Below are positions 17,678 to 26,295 of a stretch of 64,000 bases of DNA, piece by piece (positions within the stretch are counted from its first letter, which is position 1; every line of letters begins with the position of its first letter). The stretch is taken from assembly GCA_051747965.1 (NCBI GenBank), contig JBNJGS010000005.1, forward strand, positions 6,819 through 70,818, written 5' to 3'. Under the pieces are notes generated by a model that worked only from the letters and a program-made list of their open reading frames with translations, searched no databases and was not told the DNA's origin. Position numbers and translations under genes: made by a program. The stretch is from JAQIBY01 sp051747965 (lineage in GTDB: Bacteria; Bacteroidota; Bacteroidia; Bacteroidales; ML635J-15).

Positions 17678-17917
17678 AGCGATTGTTATTTATTGCAAAA
17701 TACAAAAAATAACATTAATTGCATTGCGAATCACCATTTTGATGGTGTCGTACATTTGCCGGAAAAAATTATCAACTTTCAGGCAGGATAAAAAGCAGGA
17801 ATAAATACCAGTCCATCTGCCTGTTTCAATGCCACTTACCATACTTCACCATTTATTAAACATGTTTTTATGGTAAAATCTCTGATAAAAAATATTTTTT
17901 TTACGCAAATCTTCTTT

Positions 17918-17925
17918 TAGGTTTG
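17918..17925 (+). promoter_or_regulatory. -7 element for the saccharopine-dehydrogenase-family gene
   Basis: TAGGTTTG, exact TAnnTTTG, 27 bases before the ATG at 17952. No TTTG is found 19 bases upstream, where the sequence is A/T only. Confidence 0.5.
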
Positions 17926-17951
17926 TTAAAACAAATAACTATAGTGACGAA

Positions 17952-19289
17952 ATGAAACGAATACTGATTTTAGGTGCAGGACTATCAGCCACCAGCCTGA
18001 TAAACTATCTGCTCGAACACGCTGAAACCGAAGACTGGCATATTCGTCTGGGAGACATGGATGACAAACTGGCTGCTTCAAAAATCAACGGACATCCCCG
18101 TGGAGAATCATTTCAATTTGATGTGGATGATGAAAATCAACTGGCCCGTGAGATTAAATCCTGTGACATTACTGTTTCCCTATTACCGGCTAAATTCCAT
18201 TCCCTGGTTGCCAGGGCATGTGTGGATTTAAACAAGCATATGGTAACAGCTTCCTATGTTTCTAAGGAGATGAAGGCACTGGACCGGGAAGCCAGGGAAA
18301 AGGGTCTCACGTTGCTCAATGAGCTTGGCGTTGATCCGGGCATTGATCATATGTCTGCCATGCGGGTAATTGATAAAATAAGAAATGATGGTGGCAAATT
18401 GCAGGTATTCAAATCGAGTACAGGCGGCCTGATAGCACCGGAATATGACAACAACCCATGGAATTACAAATTCACATGGAATCCCCGCAATGTGGTACTG
18501 GCCGGGCAGGCTACAGCCTGTTTTATCCGCAACGGCAGGTATAAGTATATCCCCTATCATCAGCTATTCAAAAGAACAGAAAAAACCAGTGTTCTGGATT
18601 TTGGAGAATTTGAAGTATATCCTAACCGGGATTCACTTTCATACCGTGAAATCTATGGACTGGAAGACATCCCGACAATTTTCAGGGGCACCATGCGCCG
18701 CCCGGGGTACTGCGAAGCATGGAATGTATTTGTTCAACTCGGCATGACCGACGACAGCATTGAATACGTGGGTGATAAAGAGACAACCTACCGGGATTTT
18801 ATCAATTCATTTTTGAGATATCAACCTGACATTTTGGTTGAAGATAAGCTTTGTGAATTCATGAATCTTGATCCTGAAGGTGAAATTATGAAAAAACTCA
18901 TCTGGCTTGGTATTTTTGATAAACGCCCGATTGGAATTTCCGGAGCCAGTCCTGCTCAGATTCTGCAAAAACTACTGGAAGAAAAATGGGCACTGGAAGA
19001 AAATGACAAGGATATGATTGTCATGCAGCACAAATTCGAGTATGAGCTCAATGGTGAACGGAAAGGCCTCAAATCCAGCTTTGCTTACATTGGCAAATCC
19101 CAAAAGGAAACAGCCATGGCCATCACGGTAGGTACACCTGCAGCCATTGCTGTACGCCTGCTGGCAAAAGGAGAAATCAAACTCACAGGTGTTCATACTC
19201 CGGTTGTCCCGGAATTATATAATCCCATCCTTGACGAACTGGAAAAATACGATATAAAATTCATTGAAGAAGAAATGCCTGTAGAATAA
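17952..19289 (+). CDS. Saccharopine dehydrogenase family protein
   Basis: 445 residues. The N-terminus is a Rossmann nucleotide-binding fold (RILILGAGLSATSLINYL, residues 3-20), then HSLVARACVDLNKHMVTASY and LLNELGVDPGIDHMSAM, which are typical of the Lys9-type saccharopine reductase/dehydrogenase family. The C-terminal half contains the family's substrate domain (FRGTMRRPGYCEAWN) and a TVGTPAAIAVRLL helix near the end. Members carry out NAD(P)-linked oxidative cleavage or formation of a secondary amine such as saccharopine; in Bacteroidota the exact substrate is usually unproven, and no lysine or polyamine gene is nearby to decide. It seems to be a single-gene unit with its own -7 element and a strong terminator. 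Confidence 0.88.
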   Translation: MKRILILGAGLSATSLINYLLEHAETEDWHIRLGDMDDKLAASKINGHPRGESFQFDVDDENQLAREIKSCDITVSLLPAKFHSLVARACVDLNKHMVTASYVSKEMKALDREAREKGLTLLNELGVDPGIDHMSAMRVIDKIRNDGGKLQVFKSSTGGLIAPEYDNNPWNYKFTWNPRNVVLAGQATACFIRNGRYKYIPYHQLFKRTEKTSVLDFGEFEVYPNRDSLSYREIYGLEDIPTIFRGTMRRPGYCEAWNVFVQLGMTDDSIEYVGDKETTYRDFINSFLRYQPDILVEDKLCEFMNLDPEGEIMKKLIWLGIFDKRPIGISGASPAQILQKLLEEKWALEENDKDMIVMQHKFEYELNGERKGLKSSFAYIGKSQKETAMAITVGTPAAIAVRLLAKGEIKLTGVHTPVVPELYNPILDELEKYDIKFIEEEMPVE

Positions 19290-19307
19290 CCTGCATTCAC
19301 ATTCTTA

Positions 19308-19341
19308 AGGACAGCGGCTTGTTGCAAGGCCGCTGTTTTTG
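19308..19341 (+). terminator. Terminator after the saccharopine-dehydrogenase-family gene
   Basis: ACAGCGGC, loop TTGTTGCAAG, GCCGCTGT followed by TTTTG. Eight GC-rich pairs and a short T-run, 19 bases after the stop. Confidence 0.8.
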
Positions 19342-19368
19342 TTTAAAGGGTTCGGTACATTGCGGGCA

Positions 19369-19830
19369 TTACTGCCTGACAATCTTGATTGTCTGTGCTT
19401 TTGAATCTGCTGAATGCAGCTCAAGAAAATAAACTCCGGGTGCCAAACCACTGACAGAGAACTGACAAAATCCTGTTTCACTGCTTTCTTCCAGAAGGAA
19501 CTCGCCCCTGAGCCCGTACAGTTTCACTGAAAAATCATCGCCGGCATCATATTTTATTACCAGCAGGTCACTTACCGGATTGGGATATACTTCAAAATTC
19601 TGAGTTTCAGGTTCCTCACAAATATCCATTACGTACATAGCCGGTTGATGATAGCCTTGTGTCAGCACAAATTCACTTTCTGAGAAACTTTCTGTAACAG
19701 GCTCACCCAGAGACCAGGAAACTGTCATATTTCCTGAGCCTCCTTCTCCCCCGCCCGGTGATAAGAGTTCTTGCGCCTGAACAAGTACAGGCACAAATAA
19801 CAAAAGCAGAAAAATACCCGGATGCTTCAT
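19369..19830 (-). CDS. Small secreted protein with T9SS type A sorting domain
   Basis: About 153 residues from the ATG of MKHPGIFLLLLFVPVLVQAQ (signal peptide); an ATG three codons upstream is also possible. The middle part (TVSWSLGEPVTESF, LTQGYHQPA) is a short motif often found just before sorting domains in Bacteroidota, and the last ~75 residues are a type A sorting domain (FEVYPNPVSDLLVIKYD ... LAPGVYFLELHS ... TIKIVRQ). Almost all of the mature protein is therefore the secretion signal plus a small module, so it is either a minimal surface protein or the remainder of a larger one. It converges with the plus-strand gene before it. Role unknown. Confidence 0.82.
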   Translation of the reverse strand: MKHPGIFLLLLFVPVLVQAQELLSPGGGEGGSGNMTVSWSLGEPVTESFSESEFVLTQGYHQPAMYVMDICEEPETQNFEVYPNPVSDLLVIKYDAGDDFSVKLYGLRGEFLLEESSETGFCQFSVSGLAPGVYFLELHSADSKAQTIKIVRQ

Positions 19831-19927
19831 AATAATCATTTGTTACAGATAAAAATACAAAAGTTATTGCAGAGGAAGAAATACAGGCAGACCTTTTCCG
19901 CCCTCTTTATATAATTTCTTCTGATTC

Positions 19928-20122
19928 TGCATTGTCTCAGACATTCATCAGCAACAGAAAGCCTGCACATTTGATTATGAAATCCAGTATGAAGATGGAG
20001 AATGTTTTCGTGGCCGGGATGATGGTAATCCGGAAGAAATAAAATCGTGAAAGACGCCCATGCTAATGACTACCTGGTTCTGAACGATGAACAAAGTTCG
20101 GTAACATTCACCTTGCCGGGTT
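19928..20122 (+). pseudogene. Possible frameshifted coding remnant
   Basis: In the 430-base stretch between the small T9SS gene and the histidine kinase, one frame reads IVSDIHQQQKACTFDYEIQY and continues to EEIKS-stop at about 20049, and the next frame reads VKDAHANDYLVLNDEQSSVT and FTLPG-stop to about 20122. Both look like protein rather than random sequence and join if one base is shifted near 20047. No start codon or family is recognised. The rest of the stretch holds nothing I can identify. Confidence 0.25.
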
Positions 20123-20259
20123 AGTTCCCGAGAAAGCTTATTGCCACTAGAAGAATATTCAGTTGCCGGAATTAAATACAGATTGCGGCAATTATTTTTA
20201 TCTGGGAAACAGAAGGAAGTCTATTGCCAGCCTTCCCACTGTCATGATATCAGAAATCA

Positions 20260-23200
20260 TCAGCCCAGGTGTTCCTTCAGGATTTCTATCAATCTGCTTT
20301 TTCCAATGGGTTTGCTGATGAAATCATCACATCCTGCTTCCATGGCAATATTCTTATCCTGATCAGATGCATAGGCAGTTTGCGCAACAACGACAACATC
20401 CTTGTTTTCTGATTTGATTATTCTTGTTGCCTCATGCCCGTCCATCTCAGGCATTTTCACATCCATAAGAACAAGCATAATATCAGGATGTTGACGCACA
20501 AGTTCAACTGCTTGCCTTCCATTTGTTGCGCTAAGTATGTTTTCCAGGCCAATCCGTTTAAGATTTTCTGTCAACAGTAAATTGCTGCCCTCATCATCAT
20601 CAACCACCAGAACTTTTTTATACTTATCTGACAAAGTTGTATGACCTGAAGACGATTCAGATATTTTCCTGCTCTTATCGGGATTGAGTACAACATAAAA
20701 TGAAAATTCTGTTCCTTCACCATAGACGGACTCCAGAGACATCTCCCCGCCCATGAGTTCTACAAAAGCTTTGCTGATGCTCAGTCCGAGCCCTGCACCC
20801 TCAAAGGGTTTATCGACATCCTCAGACAATTGGCGGAATCGCTCAAAAATCACAGCCTTTTGCTCTTCAGGAATACCAATGCCTGTATCTGCGACACTCA
20901 CATACAGTTTTTCCCCTTTCGTCCGGGCTGTGATACGGATCTCCCCTTGTTCCGTAAATTTCAGTGCATTTTTGATCAGATTTGTAAGCACCTGACTCAG
21001 TTTGGTTCTGTCAAGCCAGGCTGTTTCAATTTCAATTCCGGAAATATCAAGATTCAGTTGAATATTTGTATTTTCAGCTTCTTTTATAAAGAAATCATAC
21101 TGCTCCTTAAATAATTCAACGAGATTTGTTTTAACTGCATGCAATTCAGTTTGTCCTGATTCGATTTTGGAAATATTGATCAGATCGTTGATTATTTCCA
21201 ACATCCTTTTGCCACTGCGTTGTATGACATTCAGATAATGTTCTGCTTCTTCAGGTGTCAGATCTGCCTCTTCCAGCAAGCTGGCAAAACCCAGAATACC
21301 ATTCATTGGGGTTCTGATTTCATGACTCACATTGGCCAGGAATGTAGACTTCAGCCTGTCACTTTCCTCTGCTTTTTCCTTTGCCTTCCTCAATGCTTCT
21401 TCGGCAGCTTTTCTCTCACTGATATCGCGCACAATACAAATAAGCCCTCCATCATCCAGTCCGGTGAGGGAAAGCTCCTGTGGAAAAGTACTGCCATCTT
21501 TTTTTGTACCCAGGGCTTCTCCTCGCCATCTGCCGGTATTCCTCAGCACCGGCATAATCTCTTTGGTAAAACGTTTTAACTCATCACCCGAGTAAAGCAT
21601 TCTCCATGTGTTGCCTTTAAGTTGTGCCGGACTATCATAGCCATAAATATCAGCATGGGCCTGATTTAAATAAGTGTACCTGCCGTTTTTATCGAGAATT
21701 GCAATGCCATCAATGGCGGCCTGTATTGCAGTGTTTGTTTGCCTGAGTTTTTTTCTGGCTTCTACTTTTTCAGTGATATCTTCAGTACTTCCAAAGACAT
21801 AGGTTTTGCCATCCTGGAGATAAGCCTTCCCTGTTGAGACAAACCAGGCAGTGGAGCCATCCCCTTTATTGACCCGGTATTCCATGCTTATTTTTTTTCC
21901 GGGATTTTCCAGTCCCTGCCTGAAAGTTTCTCTGGCGGCAGGAACGTACTCAGATACGATAAATGAGAAAAATTTCTCCCAGTCGTTGCCAATTGTCCCT
22001 TCAGGCAAAGCCAGCATGGCATCAACATTTTCGGCTATATATGTATTTTCAAAAGCTCCTTGTTCATTTATTTCGGATTTCCAGATGACACTGGGAAGAT
22101 TATCTGCAATTCTCTGCAATTCATGCAGGTTATTACGAATTTCTTCCTCTGCTTTTTTACGGGCAGTGATATCGATAATATTGACCAAGCCTGCAGGTTT
22201 TCCCTGATATGTAATGGTTGTCCCTGAAATGTCAATCCACTTGTGTTTACCTGATTTTGTAATGATAACAAACTCATAGCGCAAATTGGCCCCTTCCTTT
22301 GATTCTCTTGCCCGGCCTGCCGCCATGACTTTATCAACATGATCCGGATGTACAAATTCCCAGAATTTCATTGACAACAGTTCCTGTCGGGAATAGCCGG
22401 AAATCTTTTCAGATTCGTGGTTTGCATATACCCATCTATCATCCTGATGCATCATGATAGCGGCTGCACTGTTTTCAGCGAGCTTTCGGAATTTCTCTTC
22501 ACTTTCTTTCAATTCGGCAGCCAGGCATTTGCTTTCTGTGATGTCCAGCAGGGAAGCAACTCTCACTTTGGAGCTTTTTTCCATACCAACCCTTACCAGC
22601 ACATCCTTGCGATGGCCATCAGCATCAACAAAAACAAACTCATGGTCCACTCTGACATGCTTGCCATCTGAGCGATCTTTATGGTACCCCCTCATGCGCT
22701 GAAGGTCAGTTTTATCAACAAAATCAGACCAACGCAATTTGCCTTCAATTTCTGATGCAGGCAGGGCTGCCAGTTTTTCAAACTGGGCATTACAGCGTGT
22801 AATGATTCCATCATCTCCGTAAGTACATGTAGCAGTACCCGTATTTTCAAATACCGCCCTGTACATTGATTCTGACAATTCTATCTCCTGTTGTTTCCGG
22901 TACACCTCTGTCACATCCCGGAAAACGAGTACAACCCCAGTAGCATTGTCGTCTGCATCTCTGATAGGAGCAGCACTGTCAGCTATCTGGTACTCTTTGC
23001 CGGTTTTGCTGATTAAAAGTGTATGGTTTGCCAGACCAACGATTTCGCCGGTTTCCAGCACTGTTTGTGCCGGGTTCTTCACGGGCTCCCGACTAAAGGC
23101 ATTGACAATTTTAAAAACTTTTGTAAGGGGTTTTCCTTTTGCCTGTTTGCTGGTCCACCCGCATAGATTCTCTGCAATAGGATTCATCCGAAGCACATTG

Positions 23201-24165
23201 CCTTCAATATCTGTGGAAATAACAGCATCGCCAATGGAATTGAGTGTGATATCTATGTCGTTTTTTACTTCTCTCAGATCATTTTTGCTAAGAATAGCAT
23301 CAATGGAAAAGGCAATATCATCAACAAGTTCCGAGAAAAGTCGTTTCTCCGTATCAATATCAATGTAATGCTCATCCAGGCTTACAGCCAACACACCATG
23401 ATGCTTTTTATTGAAATAAATGTTTTTTATAAATACAAGGCGGTCTTTGTGTTCTTTTGCCAGTGGGCAATCATTACAATTATCCTTTGGCACACGTACA
23501 AATATTTCGGTTTTGGACTCCAGTGTTTTTTTCAGATGCTTTGGGAATACTTTATTGGACAGTTGGTATTTGAAGTTGTCAGCATTCTTGAGATTCACAG
23601 AAGAAAACTGCTCCAGCTCATTATTTTCATCCATAATGGCAATCCAGGCTGAAGGATAAGCCTTTGGATTTCTATCAATTGTCTCACAAATGCTGTTTGC
23701 GATCTTTTCGGGATTCTCTTCCTGCCAGAGTACTTTATTGACTTCCCTCATCAACTCATAGACGGCATACTGGTGCTTCTCACTTTTCTCCCTTTGCTTT
23801 TCTTTGGTAATATCCTGAAAAACTGTTGCGAATTTTTCGGGTTCAGGCCGATAAACATGCACCTTAAAATACATATCCAACGGGGGGAAATATCTTTCAA
23901 AATATTCCGGATTTCCGCTTTCCACAACGCCGCTGTACATTTCAACAAATGGTGGCCGGCTGGTTTGAAATATATCTGTAGCAAGACTGTCACAGGCATC
24001 TTTTGCAGGGATATCCAGGATTTTCTCAAACAGCTCATTACAGTCAAGTATACGATAATTCCGGATTTCACCATCCTTATCCCGCACAACTTCATGCAAT
24101 GCAAAACCTTTACCCAGGTCGGTAAATACTTCACAAAAAGATTTGTTTTGTTTTGCCTTGTCCAT
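20260..24165 (-). CDS. Hybrid sensor histidine kinase / response regulator with GAF and multiple PAS domains
   Basis: About 1301 residues from MDKAKQNKSF; 17 further in-frame codons precede it but give no better start. Order, counted from that Met: PAS-like (~10-120), GAF-like (~130-295, with a Cys pair CNDC near 230), PAS (~305-420), PAS (~430-545), PAS (~555-670), PAS (~680-800), PAS (~805-920), HisKA with NVSHEIRTP (His ~948), HATPase (N-box NLIKNALKFT ~1062, DTGIGIP ~1093, GAGLGLSISK) and a receiver domain with phospho-acceptor Asp in MDVKMPEMDG (~1235) and Lys in FISKPIG. Short linkers ending in DITERK-like repeats join the PAS units. No membrane segment is seen, so it should be a cytoplasmic sensor. 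No output regulator is next to it; the signal is unknown. Confidence 0.95.
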   Translation of the reverse strand: MDKAKQNKSFCEVFTDLGKGFALHEVVRDKDGEIRNYRILDCNELFEKILDIPAKDACDSLATDIFQTSRPPFVEMYSGVVESGNPEYFERYFPPLDMYFKVHVYRPEPEKFATVFQDITKEKQREKSEKHQYAVYELMREVNKVLWQEENPEKIANSICETIDRNPKAYPSAWIAIMDENNELEQFSSVNLKNADNFKYQLSNKVFPKHLKKTLESKTEIFVRVPKDNCNDCPLAKEHKDRLVFIKNIYFNKKHHGVLAVSLDEHYIDIDTEKRLFSELVDDIAFSIDAILSKNDLREVKNDIDITLNSIGDAVISTDIEGNVLRMNPIAENLCGWTSKQAKGKPLTKVFKIVNAFSREPVKNPAQTVLETGEIVGLANHTLLISKTGKEYQIADSAAPIRDADDNATGVVLVFRDVTEVYRKQQEIELSESMYRAVFENTGTATCTYGDDGIITRCNAQFEKLAALPASEIEGKLRWSDFVDKTDLQRMRGYHKDRSDGKHVRVDHEFVFVDADGHRKDVLVRVGMEKSSKVRVASLLDITESKCLAAELKESEEKFRKLAENSAAAIMMHQDDRWVYANHESEKISGYSRQELLSMKFWEFVHPDHVDKVMAAGRARESKEGANLRYEFVIITKSGKHKWIDISGTTITYQGKPAGLVNIIDITARKKAEEEIRNNLHELQRIADNLPSVIWKSEINEQGAFENTYIAENVDAMLALPEGTIGNDWEKFFSFIVSEYVPAARETFRQGLENPGKKISMEYRVNKGDGSTAWFVSTGKAYLQDGKTYVFGSTEDITEKVEARKKLRQTNTAIQAAIDGIAILDKNGRYTYLNQAHADIYGYDSPAQLKGNTWRMLYSGDELKRFTKEIMPVLRNTGRWRGEALGTKKDGSTFPQELSLTGLDDGGLICIVRDISERKAAEEALRKAKEKAEESDRLKSTFLANVSHEIRTPMNGILGFASLLEEADLTPEEAEHYLNVIQRSGKRMLEIINDLINISKIESGQTELHAVKTNLVELFKEQYDFFIKEAENTNIQLNLDISGIEIETAWLDRTKLSQVLTNLIKNALKFTEQGEIRITARTKGEKLYVSVADTGIGIPEEQKAVIFERFRQLSEDVDKPFEGAGLGLSISKAFVELMGGEMSLESVYGEGTEFSFYVVLNPDKSRKISESSSGHTTLSDKYKKVLVVDDDEGSNLLLTENLKRIGLENILSATNGRQAVELVRQHPDIMLVLMDVKMPEMDGHEATRIIKSENKDVVVVAQTAYASDQDKNIAMEAGCDDFISKPIGKSRLIEILKEHLG

Positions 24166-24265
24166 CTGACTTGCTTTTGTCACAAGATACAAAAATCTAT
24201 CAATCATGAAAAACAATCAAAAAAAAAACAAGCGGGGAATAATAATACCGGCCGGCGAATTGACA

Positions 24266-25006
24266 TTAATGACGCTGCCTCAACACCTCGTACATCACCA
24301 CACCGGCTGCTACGGAAACATTCAGAGATGCTATTTTGCCTTTCATTGGTAAGCGGGTGAGGACATCTACGTGTTTCATCACCTGGGTGGAAATTCCGGT
24401 TTCTTCAGAGCCCATGATCAGGGCGAGAGGTTCATCCAGTTTCTGGCTGTACAGATTTTCTGTTCCTTTTTCCGTGATGCCCAAGACCTTTATGCCTGAG
24501 TTTTTAAGAAATTTTACTGTACCTGACAAAACGCTGACTTTACAGACCGGCACACGATTCAGGGCTCCGGCAGAGGTTTTCATGGCATCAGCATTGATAC
24601 GTGCCGAGCCTTTATCAGGGATGATGATGGCATGTACACCGGCACAATCAGCAGTGCGCACCATGGCACCAAAATTTCTAACATCAGTTACACCATCAAG
24701 CACTAGGATAAATGGGGTTTCTCCCTGTTCGAAAATTCCGGGCAAGACATCCTCGATTTTGCAAAATGCCACAGGAGAGATCCATGCTATGATCCCCTGA
24801 TGATTTTTTCTTGTGATGCGGTTGATTTTTTCAATAGGAACACTCTGTATGGTAACATTCCGGCTTTTAGCAAGCTGTCTGATTTCGGCAAAGGTCTCTC
24901 CACTCAGTTCACGTGAAAGCTGAATTTTATCAATACTTTTTCCTGATTTCAGCGCTTCGGTAATGGCATGAATGCCAAAAATATAATCTTTTGTTTTTTC
25001 CTGCAT
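24266..25006 (-). CDS. rlmB: 23S rRNA 2'-O-ribose methyltransferase, RlmB/TrmH family
   Basis: 246 residues with an N-terminal L30e-like substrate-binding domain (DYIFGIHAITEALKSGKSID) and a C-terminal SPOUT domain carrying the three family motifs: LDGVTDVRNFGAMVRTA (~105), LALIMGSEETGIS (~195) and LNVSVAAGVVMYEVLR (~228). It methylates the ribose of a conserved 23S rRNA guanosine (G2251 in E. coli numbering). It is the last gene of the long minus-strand unit and starts 14 bases after the GWxTD lipoprotein gene ends. The family is certain; RlmB over another TrmH paralog is likely from length and domain order. Confidence 0.93.
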   Translation of the reverse strand: MQEKTKDYIFGIHAITEALKSGKSIDKIQLSRELSGETFAEIRQLAKSRNVTIQSVPIEKINRITRKNHQGIIAWISPVAFCKIEDVLPGIFEQGETPFILVLDGVTDVRNFGAMVRTADCAGVHAIIIPDKGSARINADAMKTSAGALNRVPVCKVSVLSGTVKFLKNSGIKVLGITEKGTENLYSQKLDEPLALIMGSEETGISTQVMKHVDVLTRLPMKGKIASLNVSVAAGVVMYEVLRQRH

Positions 25007-25020
25007 ATCTTTTTTTTCAA

Positions 25021-26295
25021 TTAATCCGGGACCGCATAGGGCAAACCATTTCGCCAGGATTTTACAGCATCAAGCCAGGCTTCTTTATACCTGACATCGC
25101 GCATCAGTAAAAATTCATTGTCACTTAGTGAGGCTGTATCTTTGACAAAACGGAACACAAGTCCCTTATATTCTTCTGACTGACCATAAATCCATTCTTC
25201 CCTGGAATTATCCTTATGCACTTTCTGCGGAGCACCAAGGATAATGTATATCATCCCTCTGTCGGTTTGCCAGCCCGGCCGTGTTGCCGTATAATACTGG
25301 TTGGCCAGTTGCACACGATTGTAGTAAACACGAATCAGCTCTCTGGCATTGTCCTGGGAATTGCCAATATCAAGCCAGAATTTATCCACAGCTGCTTTTT
25401 GATTTTCTGCACCGATGACCTGCCGGTACTGGCTACCTGTAGCAATATATTTTATCGGGCCGGCCATGTCTTCAGGCCTTCTCACCCATGGAAAGAATCC
25501 TTTCCCGGCAAAAAGTCCAAGGCCATTTTCCGCGAGACTGTCTGTGGAGATAAAATAAAAACCGCTTTTGTCCGGCAAAAGGCTGTCATCCTGATGATAT
25601 TTGATTCTCATAGCTGCTGTATCAGAGACAAATACTTCTGCACCGGATTTGTAGGGTGGCGCAGGCAAGACAGAATCATTTTTGTACAGTGATAAATAAA
25701 GAGAATCCTGTATGATTTGGTCTGAGCTGATTCGAATATGACGGTCTGTACTGAGATAATTCTCTAAAACAGGCTGTAGTTCAGGCTCAAGATATTCCGG
25801 AAAGAACCATGATTCATTGGCATTGTGATTTTTATCAATATCAAAAACCACCCGTTTGTAAGACTTTTTGTTTTCATCAAAAAACAGCATAGAGGCAAAG
25901 TAATTGTTTCCGGCAGGAAGCCCGGCAGGAATATAGGTCAAAAACAATTTCCTTTCATCTTCATCAAAACTGTATGTCATGGATGCAGAATCAATAATTT
26001 CCCTGGTTTCAGCATGCCTGATGGCATATTTTACCCCAAGGACAATCTCCCCACCCTTACTGTTTTCTGTTTTGGGAGAAGGCATCATCCGGTTGAGATT
26101 TACGGCAAAGAAGAGGTAGGATTCATTGTCTGATGAATGATAGCATCTCACCCGTGGCATAATATTGGCACTGGCCGGATTATATAAAGAGGAATAATCG
26201 GGGCGGGCCGGTTTAGCCGACTGTTCATATCCGGTAGGTACACAAGCAGCCATCAGCAAACAAGCAAATACGAGAGCAGCGGGTTTAATCTTCAT
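25021..26295 (-). CDS. GWxTD domain lipoprotein
   Basis: 424 residues from MKIKPAALVFACLLMAAC, a lipoprotein signal with Cys at ~18; an ATG three codons upstream is less likely. A beta-rich N-terminal region (~40-300) is followed by the GWxTD domain: RPGWQTDRGMIYIILGAP near residue 335, then REEWIYGQSEEYKGLVFRFV. GWxTD proteins are common in Bacteroidota and some other phyla; function is unknown, though they are usually envelope lipoproteins. The gene overlaps the end of the upstream giant gene by 11 bases, so the two are co-translated and may form one complex. rlmB follows 14 bases later. Confidence 0.9.
   Translation of the reverse strand: MKIKPAALVFACLLMAACVPTGYEQSAKPARPDYSSLYNPASANIMPRVRCYHSSDNESYLFFAVNLNRMMPSPKTENSKGGEIVLGVKYAIRHAETREIIDSASMTYSFDEDERKLFLTYIPAGLPAGNNYFASMLFFDENKKSYKRVVFDIDKNHNANESWFFPEYLEPELQPVLENYLSTDRHIRISSDQIIQDSLYLSLYKNDSVLPAPPYKSGAEVFVSDTAAMRIKYHQDDSLLPDKSGFYFISTDSLAENGLGLFAGKGFFPWVRRPEDMAGPIKYIATGSQYRQVIGAENQKAAVDKFWLDIGNSQDNARELIRVYYNRVQLANQYYTATRPGWQTDRGMIYIILGAPQKVHKDNSREEWIYGQSEEYKGLVFRFVKDTASLSDNEFLLMRDVRYKEAWLDAVKSWRNGLPYAVPD

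Noticed and set aside
17735..17755. CACCAT-TTTG-ATGGTG hairpin as terminator
   Set aside because: No T-run on either side and no gene end nearby on a fitting strand.
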